Shown here: positions 1 to 7,905 of the stretch, piece after piece | Layout: each line of letters opens with the position of its first letter | How positions within the stretch are numbered: position 1 is the stretch's first letter | Assembly: GCA_029262515.1 (NCBI GenBank) | Contig: JAJCZH010000014.1 | Location: 1-35,809 of the forward strand | From: Deltaproteobacteria bacterium | GTDB taxonomy: Bacteria > Desulfobacterota > GWC2-55-46 > JADFVP01 | DNA: 35,809 nucleotides | Direction of reading: 5' to 3' | Program-made: the position numbers and the translations under genes | The notes under the pieces: generated by a model | Told to the model about the DNA's origin: nothing | The model's database searches: none | The model's input: only the letters and a program-made list of their open reading frames with translations

Positions 1-38
1 ACGTGCGGCTTATTCCTTTCAAACTTTTCCTTACTCAT
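1..38 (-). CDS. tuf: Elongation factor Tu, first 12 codons only
   Basis: The minus strand from 38 reads ATG and encodes MSKEKFERNKPH before leaving the window, which is the characteristic N-terminus of bacterial EF-Tu just ahead of its first GTP-binding loop. A strong Shine-Dalgarno sequence (GGAGGAG, about 42-48) sits a few bases upstream of the ATG. EF-Tu delivers aminoacyl-tRNA to the ribosome in the cytoplasm. It lies about 180 bp downstream of tRNA-Thr(GGT), so it should be the last gene of the tRNA-Thr-Tyr-Gly-Thr-tuf transcript, the same order as thrU-tyrU-glyT-thrT-tufB in E. coli. The GTPase domain is outside the window, so the call rests on 12 residues plus the context. Confidence 0.88.
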   Translation of the reverse strand, partial: MSKEKFERNKPH

Positions 39-219
39 CTTCTCCTCCGAATCGATCTTAGTAGTTTACTACTCAATTATCGTATAAGACTAAAAATCAT
101 TATCAAAAAAATCACTGTCGCAAGCGGTACGCATCTTAACCGCCTCTTGAAGCCAACAAATACTGCTAAATCCAACATATACTGCCATAACGTACGCTCA
201 GGTGCCCGAGTAAAATTTA

Positions 220-295
<76 letters not shown>

Positions 296-323
296 AACAT
301 ACCTGCTAGACTTGGCTCAAGTC

Positions 324-397
324 TGGAGCGGGTGATGGGGATCGAACCCACATGGCCAGCTTGGAAGGCTGGTGTTCTGCCATTGAACTACACCCGC
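324..397 (-). tRNA. tRNA-Gly (anticodon TCC)
   Basis: This 74-nt cloverleaf on the minus strand has acceptor stem GCGGGTG/CACCCGC. The anticodon stem CCAGC/GCTGG closes the loop CTTCCAA, giving anticodon TCC. A T loop with GTTCGATC and an encoded CCA are present. It lies 28 bp upstream of tRNA-Thr(GGT) in the same transcript. Confidence 0.97.
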
Positions 398-459
398 CGC
401 GAAAATTGTGTGAGGCAAAAAGCAGAGTGTGCAAAGCAAAACAGAGACACGTAGAAAAG

Positions 460-544
460 TGGTGGAGAGAGGAGGATTCGAACCTCCGTAGGCTGAGCCA
501 GCAGAGTTACAGTCTGCCCCCTTTGGCCACTCGGGTACCTCTCC
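460..544 (-). tRNA. tRNA-Tyr (anticodon GTA)
   Basis: This is an 85-nt class II tRNA with a long variable arm. The acceptor stem GGAGAGG pairs with TCTCTCC (one G-T pair). The anticodon stem GCAGA/TCTGC closes the loop CTGTAAC, giving anticodon GTA. The T arm is GGAGG-TTCGAAT-CCTCC and CCA is encoded. The length and long variable arm are as expected for bacterial tRNA-Tyr. Confidence 0.97.
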
Positions 545-884
545 AACAATCCTGCTTTAGCTTTATAATACCTCTACAAAAGAGTATATCCGGCTCTACC
601 CGACTGGTTTACGGCTATCGGCAGCACCTGTTCCGCACTCCGACCAGAAGAGAAAAAAACCGGCCCTCTAATTTTATATATAATTACGGTAAGTAGGTGA
701 CAATAAGAATTCCTAAAGAAGACACCGTCCGACCAACCCGCTTCATAACAATCGGGGCTGATACCTCGTTACCCCACAACCACAGAGTATCCCATAACCA
801 TAATGGCCCGAGTACCTGTCGATAAAAACCGTACAACAAAAGAGACAGAACACCCAAAAACCCCTGAAAACAAAAAGAAATAGA
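545..884. other. 340-bp spacer inside the tRNA-tuf operon, no gene seen
   Basis: This stretch separates tRNA-Thr(TGT) from tRNA-Tyr and is much longer than the other gaps in the cluster (28 and 62 bp). The only open frames through it run into the neighbouring tRNAs and look like translated tRNA sequence, so I call no protein gene. I see no fifth tRNA and no rho-independent terminator. It may hold processing sites or a second promoter, but nothing decisive is visible. Confidence 0.6.
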
Positions 885-959
885 TGGAGCTGGCGATGGG
901 ATTTGAACCCGCAACCTGCTCATTACAAATGAGCTGCTCTACCGTTGAGCTACGCCAGC
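885..959 (-). tRNA. tRNA-Thr (anticodon TGT)
   Basis: This 75-nt cloverleaf on the minus strand has acceptor stem GCTGGCG/CGCCAGC. The anticodon stem GCTCA/TGAGC closes the loop TTTGTAA, giving anticodon TGT. The T arm has GGTTCAAATCC and CCA is encoded. It is the first gene of the tRNA-tuf transcript, about 65 nt downstream of the predicted start site. Confidence 0.97.
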
Positions 960-1031
960 GCTAAGTAGGTCATCCAAAAAATATATAATCAGGCGTACTA
1001 CTCCTGCTGCAGACGAGCTGCTGAAACATTA

Positions 1032-1061
1032 CTTATAAAACATAAGCTACGGGCTTGTCAA
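1032..1061 (-). promoter_or_regulatory. Sigma70-type promoter of the tRNA-tuf operon
   Basis: On the minus strand a perfect -35 hexamer TTGACA (1056-1061) is followed by an 18-bp spacer and TATAAG (1032-1037). With the one-base-shifted TTATAA the spacer is 17 bp. Immediately upstream of the -35 box is an A/T tract (about 1062-1080, GAAATTATGAAAAAAA on the transcribed-direction strand) that resembles an UP element of strong stable-RNA promoters. The predicted start near 1024 leaves a leader of about 65 nt before tRNA-Thr(TGT). Confidence 0.8.
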
Positions 1062-1170
1062 GGTTTTTTTCATAATTTCAACAGCAGGAAATTACCGCAC
1101 AATCCAGCGGCACGACCAGTGACACGGAAGAAACAGCGGGGTAACGGAACAAGGTTACAATCTGCTCGCC

Positions 1171-2281
1171 TCAAGCGTCGGAAGCGAGCAGATACGCCTC
1201 AATAAAGGTATCGATACTGCCATCAAGCACGGCATCCACATTACCGGACTCAACCGAGGTTCTGTGGTCCTTAACCATGCGGTAAGGCTGGAGCACATAA
1301 GAACGGATCTGGGAGCCCCATGCTATATCACGCTTCTCTTTGTGATATACCTGCATCTCCTCCTCCTTCTCCTTCAGCATCAGGTCATAGAGGCGCGACT
1401 TTAAGAGCTTCATTGCGGTGGCCTTGTTCTTATGCTGGCTCCTCTCGTTCTGGCACTGCACGACTATTCCGGAAGGATTGTGTGTTATCCGTATCGCTGA
1501 ATCCGTCTTGTTGATATGCTGGCCTCCGGCGCCGCTTGCACGGTAGGTATCTATACGAAGATCGGCCTCATTTATATCGACCTCGATGTCGTCATCGACT
1601 TCAGGATAGACAAAGACAGATGCAAAGGAGGTATGGCGCCTCTTCTGGGCATCGAAAGGAGAGATACGAACAAGACGATGCACCCCCATTTCAGCCTTTA
1701 AGTAACCGTAGGCAAAAGGGCCGGACATGGTTACGGTGGCGCTCTTCATGCCGGCCTCCTCTCCGGCAGTGTAATCGAGCACCTCGGTAACGTACTCGCG
1801 CCTCTCGGCCCAGCGCATATACATCCTGAAGAGCATGCCGGCCCAGTCCTGAGCCTCGGTACCACCGGCCCCCGCATTTATTGAGATTATCGCGTTGCTG
1901 TCGTCGTTTTCTCCGCCGAGCATCCTCTGGACTTCGGCTTCCCGTATAGCTTTAACCGCTTCGGCAAGTTTGGTCTCAGCCTCGGCGGCAGCTTCACCCG
2001 AAGATTCAGGATCAGAATCTTCGGAAGCAAGTTCTAGCATTACACCCGACTCTTCGAGCAGTTCGCCTATCTTGTCGAGCAGGTTGAGCCGCGACGCAAG
2101 GTACGCCTTGCGCTTCATCAGCTTCTGTGCCGCCTCCTGATCCGCCCAGAGTCCGGGGTCGGAGCTACGCTCTTCTATCTCACCCATCTCCTTTAGACTT
2201 GCCGTCTGGTCAAAGAAAGCTCCGCAGTTCATCAAACCGGCCGGTTGCCTCTTTTAATGCAGCCTTTGTCTCGTCGAACAT
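1171..2281 (-). CDS. prfB: Peptide chain release factor 2, made by programmed +1 frameshift
   Basis: RF2 recognises UGA and UAA stop codons and triggers peptide release on the ribosome. The reading frame starts at ATG 2281, two bases after the lnt stop, with a GGAGG Shine-Dalgarno inside the lnt end. It runs 23 codons to an in-frame TGA at 2212-2210, then continues in the +1 frame to 1171, giving about 369 residues, the usual RF2 length. The conserved parts are visible: the SPF anticodon-like motif (RISPFDAQ) and the catalytic GGQ loop (GAGGQHINKT). A start at 2235 in the second frame alone would give a false N-terminus (MMNCGAFF). It shares a tight unit with lnt upstream, and no clear terminator follows. 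Confidence 0.95.
2209..2224 (-). promoter_or_regulatory. prfB autoregulatory +1 frameshift site (CTT-TGA-C)
   Basis: The minus strand reads CGG AGC TTT CTT TGA C. CTTTGAC is the canonical slip sequence of bacterial prfB: the peptidyl-tRNA on CTT shifts forward one base when RF2 is scarce, so translation continues at GAC. A GGAG a few bases before CTT can act as the stimulatory internal Shine-Dalgarno. It is shorter than the E. coli AGGGGG and one base further away. The element lets RF2 level control its own synthesis. Confidence 0.93.
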
Positions 2282-2283
2282 TT

Positions 2284-4017
2284 CTAAAACCTCCGTCTTA
2301 TCATCATGCTAATTATTAGGTAGAGCAGCGTTGAGAGCAATAAACCGACAGATAGATAGGCCAGAAGATCCGGGTGCCTTGTATAAAAGCTCAACCGGCC
2401 CTCCTTAATAGCCACATCATGTACCAGCAATTCCTCTTCAAAAAGCTGGCTCTTGGCAACGACCCTGCCGACAGGATCTACTACGGCGCTTATACCCGTA
2501 TTTGCCGAACGTACCAAAAATATCCTGTTCTCAACTGCCCTGAAAAGGGCCATTTCAAAGTGCTGGTACGGAGCTGAACTGCGGCCAAACCATGCGTCGT
2601 TGGTTAAGTTGACCAGAAGCCCTGCGCCCGCTTCGACCGTTACGGCAGAGAGAGTCGGAAATATCACCTCATAGCAAATAACAAGACCGAGAGGAGTCTC
2701 TTCAAAAGGTATCGGCGTAGATCCAGGGCCGCTTGAAAAGTCCCCGACTCCGACGGTAAGTTTCTTTATAAAAGGAAAGAAGCGTTTTAAGGGTACGTAC
2801 TCGCCGTACGGCACAAGATGCACCTTATCGTACCTTCCCGCAATCGAGCCGCCGTTCGTCACACCCCCTTCGAGACTCTGCTCGCCTCTTTCAGGTCTGG
2901 AAGGCGCAAAGAGATAAGCGCTGTTCAGGTACTCAACGTCCTTGGTGTCGGGATTATAATCGTAGGAAGGCGCTCCGGTCAAGACAAAGAGCTCGGCGTT
3001 ATCGACAATTTCGATAATTCTATCCTGTTTAGGGTTCTGTTCACCGAGATAAAAAGGTACCGCAGTCTCGGGCCACACCACCAGCCGTGCACCCTGTTGC
3101 TGCGCCTTTCGGCTCAGGCGGCTATAAATATCGAGTGTACGCTGCCGGTACGACTCACCCCACTTCAACGCCTGACCTATGTTGCCCTGAGCCACTCCGA
3201 CCCTGAGGCTCTTCCACTCGGAAACCTCCCCGTCTATCTGCCCTATCCTGAAAGTGCCGTATACGAGCGCACCGGAGATTATGAACAACACAATAACCAG
3301 ACCGCCGATAGCCGGTAAAGTGCCTGACGCGCCTTGCCTGTTACGGGAAACAAAACCGCGCAAGAACATAAAGAGGGCTGCATTAAATGCAATAATCACA
3401 TACGACACCCCCCACACGCCGGTTATATCAACTATCTGTATCAGCAGTATGTTTGGAGTCTGCGTATAACCGAGCAACGTCCACGGAAAACCGGTTAGCA
3501 GAGTGCCCCTTAGGAACTCCGTAGCAACCCATAGTCCAGGAGCAACAACTAAAGAGAAGAGAACGATTAAAAGGGTGCGCACCGGGCGAAATGAACCGGG
3601 GTTTAAGAAGGGACAAGAACCGGTACTTTCACCTGGAGAGCTTACAACAGACGGCACCCTTAGCAGCACTGCCTTAAAGAGTATGGAAAAAAAAGCCGGG
3701 TAGAGCGCAAGGTAGGCACAAAGGGCGAGCATGATAGGAACGCTCAGAAAAATCGGCACACCGCCGTAATGGTACATCGAGTTTACGACCCAGTAGATGG
3801 TGCCGAGAAAGTAGACGAACCCTGCAGCAAAACCGGTTATAAAGAGGGCATTGAGACGCCCTTCGCGCGCACCACTTTCCTCACCGGCTGAGTGACCGTC
3901 TATGGCAAAAAAGAGCGGCAGAAATGCTACCCACCCGAGCCACCACAAGCCAACCGGCGCCGTAGCGAGCACCAGGAGCAAACCCGTAAGAGCACCTGCA
4001 AGAGTCCTCTTAATCAT
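2284..4017 (-). CDS. lnt: Apolipoprotein N-acyltransferase
   Basis: Lnt adds the third acyl chain to the N-terminal cysteine of lipoproteins in the inner membrane. The 577-residue protein starts with a run of hydrophobic segments (about residues 5-260) and ends with a nitrilase-like periplasmic domain and a final TM helix. The expected catalytic triad is visible as the Glu in VVWPETAVPF, the Lys in YDKVHLVPYGEYVPL and the Cys in LVICYEVIFP. Its length is slightly above the E. coli protein (512). Its ATG overlaps the stop of the DgkA-PAP2 gene by four bases, and prfB begins two bases after its stop, so all three are probably translationally coupled. Confidence 0.95.
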   Translation of the reverse strand: MIKRTLAGALTGLLLVLATAPVGLWWLGWVAFLPLFFAIDGHSAGEESGAREGRLNALFITGFAAGFVYFLGTIYWVVNSMYHYGGVPIFLSVPIMLALCAYLALYPAFFSILFKAVLLRVPSVVSSPGESTGSCPFLNPGSFRPVRTLLIVLFSLVVAPGLWVATEFLRGTLLTGFPWTLLGYTQTPNILLIQIVDITGVWGVSYVIIAFNAALFMFLRGFVSRNRQGASGTLPAIGGLVIVLFIISGALVYGTFRIGQIDGEVSEWKSLRVGVAQGNIGQALKWGESYRQRTLDIYSRLSRKAQQQGARLVVWPETAVPFYLGEQNPKQDRIIEIVDNAELFVLTGAPSYDYNPDTKDVEYLNSAYLFAPSRPERGEQSLEGGVTNGGSIAGRYDKVHLVPYGEYVPLKRFFPFIKKLTVGVGDFSSGPGSTPIPFEETPLGLVICYEVIFPTLSAVTVEAGAGLLVNLTNDAWFGRSSAPYQHFEMALFRAVENRIFLVRSANTGISAVVDPVGRVVAKSQLFEEELLVHDVAIKEGRLSFYTRHPDLLAYLSVGLLLSTLLYLIISMMIRRRF

Positions 4018-4745
4018 TGTACCGCGTATTGATAGACGTAAAATATACCAGACGTAAGGCCCACTCCGAGCAGCGCTCCAAAAAAGACCTCCAAACGCGT
4101 ATGTATGCCGCCTTCGAGGCGCGAATGACTTACCATGACCCCCATGATTACCGCAAGTATCGCCACAAGCGGATTGAGAGTCAGCAGCGTTATCGAAGTT
4201 GCCAGAGAGAAGGCCACGGCAGCGTGTCCGCTCGGCATCCCGCCATGCAAGGGAGTGCCCTTGCCAATACTGGTCTTGGCAACAACAACCGCTATAAGAA
4301 CCAGAAGCAGCGATATGATGGCGATATGTCCCGAAAACATGCTTGCCTCTCTCAACGCCAGCCCGAACGGGCCGTAAAGGTACTTGGAAAAAATCATGTA
4401 TGCCATTATAGCGGCGCCTATTGCCGCAATCAACACCGCTCCGGCAGCTACGTCCTTTGCATTTTTTGCTATAATATGGTGACGGTCCTCGATCAGGTTG
4501 ACTACCTCCTCAACAGCGGTATTGAGAAGCTCTGCAAGTAATAACAGTATGACGGAAAAGAGAAAGAGTACGAACTCTACTATAGGCAGCTTCAGTATCA
4601 GAGACAATAGAAGCACCACCACGGCGATCAGGAAGTGAAGTTTTACATGCTTTTGGGTCTTGAAGGAGTAGAGCACCCCTTCTATGGCACAGTTGAGTCC
4701 GCCGAGCCAACCCGTAGGTTTAACTATCTCGTCCCGTTTTGACAC
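4014..4745 (-). CDS. dgkA: DgkA-type lipid kinase fused to a PAP2 phosphatase domain
   Basis: Residues about 10-120 match small membrane diacylglycerol/undecaprenol kinases: SFKTQKHVKLHF, the hallmark ELLNTAVE (72-79) and AKDVAAGAVLI. Residues about 130-243 form a PAP2-type membrane phosphatase with PSGH (171-174) and SR-x5-H (208-215). The first PAP2 motif, normally K-x6-R-P, reads K-x6-T-P, and the last Asp of the third motif is Glu. The product would phosphorylate a lipid alcohol and/or remove phosphate from a polyprenyl or phosphatidyl substrate at the inner membrane. Which lipid is not visible from sequence. The start is GTG, because upstream in-frame sequence soon meets a stop. The gene overlaps lnt by ATGA. 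DgkA is commonly next to ybeY, which supports the kinase half. Confidence 0.85.
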   Translation of the reverse strand: MSKRDEIVKPTGWLGGLNCAIEGVLYSFKTQKHVKLHFLIAVVVLLLSLILKLPIVEFVLFLFSVILLLLAELLNTAVEEVVNLIEDRHHIIAKNAKDVAAGAVLIAAIGAAIMAYMIFSKYLYGPFGLALREASMFSGHIAIISLLLVLIAVVVAKTSIGKGTPLHGGMPSGHAAVAFSLATSITLLTLNPLVAILAVIMGVMVSHSRLEGGIHTRLEVFFGALLGVGLTSGIFYVYQYAVQ

Positions 4746-4936
4746 CTCTGTTTCGACTCCATTAATAACTCATCTTAACCGACCGGTACCCCGGAAACTC
4801 GAAGAACGACAGCCTGTTTCCAGAGAGCGTAACCGGCACGGGAAATACCTTGAAAGTAACTGCCGATTCCGGTCAACCTGCCTGCCGGTTTAATTACCTA
4901 CAAATTCGCTTATCCAAAAAAGACTCCGGATACAGT

Positions 4937-5389
4937 TCAGAAAAGCCCCTTGACTTCGAGAGCTCTCATAAGCTCTTCCTCTTTAGACTTCATCTTCGCG
5001 GCCTGCCGCCCGCCGTTCACATGGTCGTAACCGAGCAGGTGCAGCAGACCGTGAACGATAAGCCTTGCAAGTTCGGTCCCAAAGGTCACATTGTAAGCAA
5101 CTGATTGCGCCTCGGCTCTCTCCACAGAGATGGCTATATCACCAAGCAGCACTGGATCGTCTTGAGAAAAACTGAGCACATCCGTTGGCCGATCCTTACC
5201 TCTATAAGTGGAGTTAAGCTCTTGCATCACTCCATCATCGGTCAACAATACCGAGATCTCGGCGTTGGGATCGACTTCAAGACTGCCGAGCGTAGCAAGA
5301 GCGCCTGATAGTAGCGTACGTGCCATGGGTTTTATACCCTTTCGCCCAAGCGCAGCGCCCTCGGCAGACAGGAGTAGCCGCCGACTCAT
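4937..5389 (-). CDS. ybeY: Endoribonuclease YbeY (rRNA maturation factor)
   Basis: YbeY is a small metal-dependent RNase acting in 16S rRNA 3' end maturation and ribosome quality control. The 150-residue protein has the family metal-binding motif H-x3-H-x5-H near residues 113-123 (HGLLHLLGYDH) and the upstream YRGKDRPTDVLSF signature. Its ATG overlaps the phoH stop by one base (TAATG), so translation is coupled. The phoH-ybeY pair is conserved in most bacteria. The 190 bp downstream before the dgkA fusion hold no gene. Confidence 0.95.
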   Translation of the reverse strand: MSRRLLLSAEGAALGRKGIKPMARTLLSGALATLGSLEVDPNAEISVLLTDDGVMQELNSTYRGKDRPTDVLSFSQDDPVLLGDIAISVERAEAQSVAYNVTFGTELARLIVHGLLHLLGYDHVNGGRQAAKMKSKEEELMRALEVKGLF

Positions 5390-6390
5390 TAAGAACCGCC
5401 ACCGGCACTCTTTGCAGAGGCCTTCTTCTTCTCAGCAAGCTCAAAGGCGCGTATCACCTCCAGCACCAACGGATGCCTGACAACGTCGATCTCGGAAAAC
5501 TCGACCACCTCGATACCCGCAACTCCTTTCAGAATCCTGTTCGACTCAACAAGCCCCGAGGTCTTTGCCTCAGGCAGGTCTATCTGAGTTATATCTCCGG
5601 TAATCACCGCCTTTGAACCGAAACCGAGGCGTGTGAGAAACATTTTCATCTGTTCAATTGTGGTATTCTGTGCTTCATCTAAAATAATAAAAGAGTTGTT
5701 CAGCGTACGCCCTCTCATGAACGCAAGAGGCGCAACTTCTATAATACCCCTCTCTAGAAGCATCTCCACGCGGTCGTACTCTATCATATCGTGCAGCGCA
5801 TCATAAAGTGGCCGGAGATACGGGTCAACCTTTGCAGCCAGATCACCGGGTAGAAAACCGAGCTTTTCACCAGCCTCTATTGCCGGGCGTGTCAGGATTA
5901 TCCGCTCGACCTTCTTCGACGTAAAGGCCGCTAAAGCCATTGCCATAGCAAGGTAGGTTTTCCCGGTTCCGGCAGGGCCTACGCCAAAAACGATATCGTG
6001 CCCCCTGATAGCGTCGATGTAAAGCTTTTGAGCAACAGACTTTGGCGCTATCGCCTTCTTTTTAAAAGAGACGAAAGCTGTATCAAGAAAGATATCCGAG
6101 AGGTTTACCTTTCTATCTACCTTGAGCATTCTTATGGCATAACCGATATCGGGCTGGGTGAGCCGAAACCCCTTTCGTATGAGTGAGTAGAGTTCATCAA
6201 GAAGACGCTCTGCAGTCTCTATAGCTCGCTTGCCGCCCCCTATATTTACAATAGAACCACGAGTGTCAACCTCCACACCGAGTCCCTTCTCTATCTGCCT
6301 GATATTTACTCCACCCTCACCGAAAAGACGCATGGCAAGCGTATTATCATCAAAGGTCAACTGCTTTCTAACTTTTGGTCGCTTTTCCAA
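5389..6390 (-). CDS. phoH: PhoH-like ATPase (YbeZ)
   Basis: This is a 333-residue PhoH/YbeZ-type P-loop ATPase thought to work with YbeY in RNA metabolism. The N-terminal 80 residues resemble the KH-like region (LFGEGGVNIRQIEK). Walker A is at about 138-145 (GPAGTGKT) and Walker B at about 235-240 (IILDEAQ), with DITQIDLP beyond it. The chosen start is TTG at 6390, because the in-frame sequence upstream reaches a stop (TAG) without an ATG or GTG. No strong Shine-Dalgarno is visible, so the exact start is uncertain. ybeY overlaps its end by one base. Confidence 0.93.
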   Translation of the reverse strand: MEKRPKVRKQLTFDDNTLAMRLFGEGGVNIRQIEKGLGVEVDTRGSIVNIGGGKRAIETAERLLDELYSLIRKGFRLTQPDIGYAIRMLKVDRKVNLSDIFLDTAFVSFKKKAIAPKSVAQKLYIDAIRGHDIVFGVGPAGTGKTYLAMAMALAAFTSKKVERIILTRPAIEAGEKLGFLPGDLAAKVDPYLRPLYDALHDMIEYDRVEMLLERGIIEVAPLAFMRGRTLNNSFIILDEAQNTTIEQMKMFLTRLGFGSKAVITGDITQIDLPEAKTSGLVESNRILKGVAGIEVVEFSEIDVVRHPLVLEVIRAFELAEKKKASAKSAGGGS

Positions 6391-6564
6391 TTCGATTGTA
6401 AGACCCCGGAATTCTTGAGTATAATTAATCTATAGTAGCCGGATAAAAATAAGAGGCCAGTAACGACAACTCTTCTAAGCCGCTTAATGGTTTAATAAAA
6501 CAGTACCATAGAGCACATAGATTTACAATTGCGGCTTTGCCCACATATCTACTTATAGTACCAA

Positions 6565-6592
6565 CAAAAAAAGCCCCTAAGGGGGCTTTTTT
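6565..6592 (-). terminator. Rho-independent terminator downstream of lpxC
   Basis: The hairpin AAGCCCC-TAA-GGGGGCTT is flanked by A runs on the left and T runs on the right, so it can terminate on both strands. On the minus strand the stem is followed by at least seven T residues. It lies about 90 bp beyond the lpxC stop and ends the lpxC transcript before phoH. The rest of 6391-6680 holds no gene. Confidence 0.85.
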
Positions 6593-6680
6593 GCTGGACC
6601 GGCATACATCTATTTGATTATTACTATACAGGCTCTTGTATATTATCTCAGATGATGCCTGTCCTTATAAAAACTGAATT

Positions 6681-7598
6681 CTATAATGTTGCAGCCTTCT
6701 GAACAAAATCGCACCTAACACCGGTCATATCATCATCTGAGGCATAATCTATGTACTCCCAGCTAGACGGCCTGCTAAGTATCTTTTTAACTAACTTTAC
6801 ATTGAGCGCATGGCCTGATCTATTAGCAATCAAATAACCCGCTACCGGTGTGCCAATAAGCGATATATCACCTATCATATCAAGCACCTTATGCCTTACA
6901 AACTCATCTGGATACCTGAGCCCTCCTTCATTAAGAACTTCAGTCTCTCCAATGACGATGGCATTATTGAGTGAACCGCCCTTGGCCAACCCGTTCGCCC
7001 TGAGCATCTCGACATCTCTTAAAAAACCGAAGGTGCGTGCGCTTGCTATCTCTTCCTTAAAGAGGTCACAAGAGAGCATAGAGCGATAAGTCTGCTTAGA
7101 CAGTATCGGGTGCGAGAAATCAATGGAGTAGTCTACCTCTAGGCCTTTTCCGGTTGCAGGTAACAACAGCAGATGCTTATCCCCGTCGGTGACCTTTATC
7201 GGCTCCTTTATAACCAGATACTTACGCGGGCTATAAAGCTCAACCACGCCTGCACCTTCTAGCATAATAACGAGTAGCTCAGCGCTACCATCTAGTGCCG
7301 GCAACTCAGGACCGTCAAGCTCGACAACAGCATTATCTATTCCGAGACCATAAAAGGCCGCAAGTATATGCTCAACCGTACCGACCTTGACACCGTTACT
7401 ACCTAGTGAAGTAGCGTAATTGGTCGCCACGACATTCGAGACAGACGCTTTTATAGCCGGCGTACCAGGCATGTCAGTTCTAACGAATTGAATACCAGTG
7501 TCATCAACTGCCGGAAGAATACGGACATTGACATTGCTGCCTGAGTGAAGACCGACACCTGCGAAACTTACTATATTTTTTATACTTTTCTGAATCAT
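6681..7598 (-). CDS. lpxC: UDP-3-O-acyl-N-acetylglucosamine deacetylase
   Basis: LpxC catalyses the committed step of lipid A synthesis, removing the acetyl group from UDP-3-O-acyl-GlcNAc with a catalytic zinc. The 305-residue sequence has the zinc ligands at His77 (VEHILAAFYG), His236 and Asp240 (RHKVLDMIGD), and the general acid His263 (SGHALN). Length and motif order are those of the family. Its presence shows that the organism builds an LPS-type outer membrane. It stands alone between the prophage remnant and a terminator, so it needs its own promoter. Confidence 0.97.
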   Translation of the reverse strand: MIQKSIKNIVSFAGVGLHSGSNVNVRILPAVDDTGIQFVRTDMPGTPAIKASVSNVVATNYATSLGSNGVKVGTVEHILAAFYGLGIDNAVVELDGPELPALDGSAELLVIMLEGAGVVELYSPRKYLVIKEPIKVTDGDKHLLLLPATGKGLEVDYSIDFSHPILSKQTYRSMLSCDLFKEEIASARTFGFLRDVEMLRANGLAKGGSLNNAIVIGETEVLNEGGLRYPDEFVRHKVLDMIGDISLIGTPVAGYLIANRSGHALNVKLVKKILSRPSSWEYIDYASDDDMTGVRCDFVQKAATL

Positions 7599-7905
7599 AA
7601 CAACTTACTAATAGAGCAAAAAACATGCCAAGCAAATAAAAGAATTATAAAACAAGGTGTTATCTACACACGACAACAATAAACACTGTCTCATAAAAAC
7701 CACACAGACGCTACTTGTCTCTTTTTTACAACACTTTGTGCAGTCTTGTAGAGTAATTGCATAAATGTCAATAGTGCAGGACCGTTCTCTATCGAAGCAA
7801 ATATTCTGATATTAATAAGATTATTAGAAAGTTGAATGTTCCTAAAATACAAACCTACAAAAAATACCAACAGGTAGGGTGCACAAAACAAATGAACTCA
7901 AGTAA
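7599..7905. other. lpxC upstream region, no gene called
   Basis: This 307-bp A/T-rich stretch lies between the holin-like gene and lpxC. On the minus strand a perfect -10 hexamer TATAAT (7644-7649) lies 46 bp before the lpxC ATG, but a good -35 box at the right distance is not evident. A 66-codon TTG-initiated frame (7691-7891) lacks a ribosome binding site, and I do not call it. The left prophage boundary should fall here, but I see no integrase or obvious att repeat. Confidence 0.5.
7644..7649 (-). promoter_or_regulatory. Candidate -10 box of the lpxC promoter
   Basis: The minus strand reads TATAAT, a perfect sigma70 -10 hexamer, which would place a start near 7637 and leave a leader of about 39 nt before the lpxC ATG. 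No convincing -35 hexamer is found 16-18 bp upstream. If it is a promoter it is activator-dependent or weak, and the match may be chance in A/T-rich DNA. Confidence 0.35.

Noticed and set aside
1136-1165. Hairpin GTAAC...GTTAC as terminator for prfB
   Set aside because: It has a stem of only five or six base pairs with no T run after it on the minus strand.
7691-7891. 66-codon hydrophobic frame after the holin on the minus strand
   Set aside because: It has a TTG start, no ribosome binding site, A/T-driven composition and no recognisable family.
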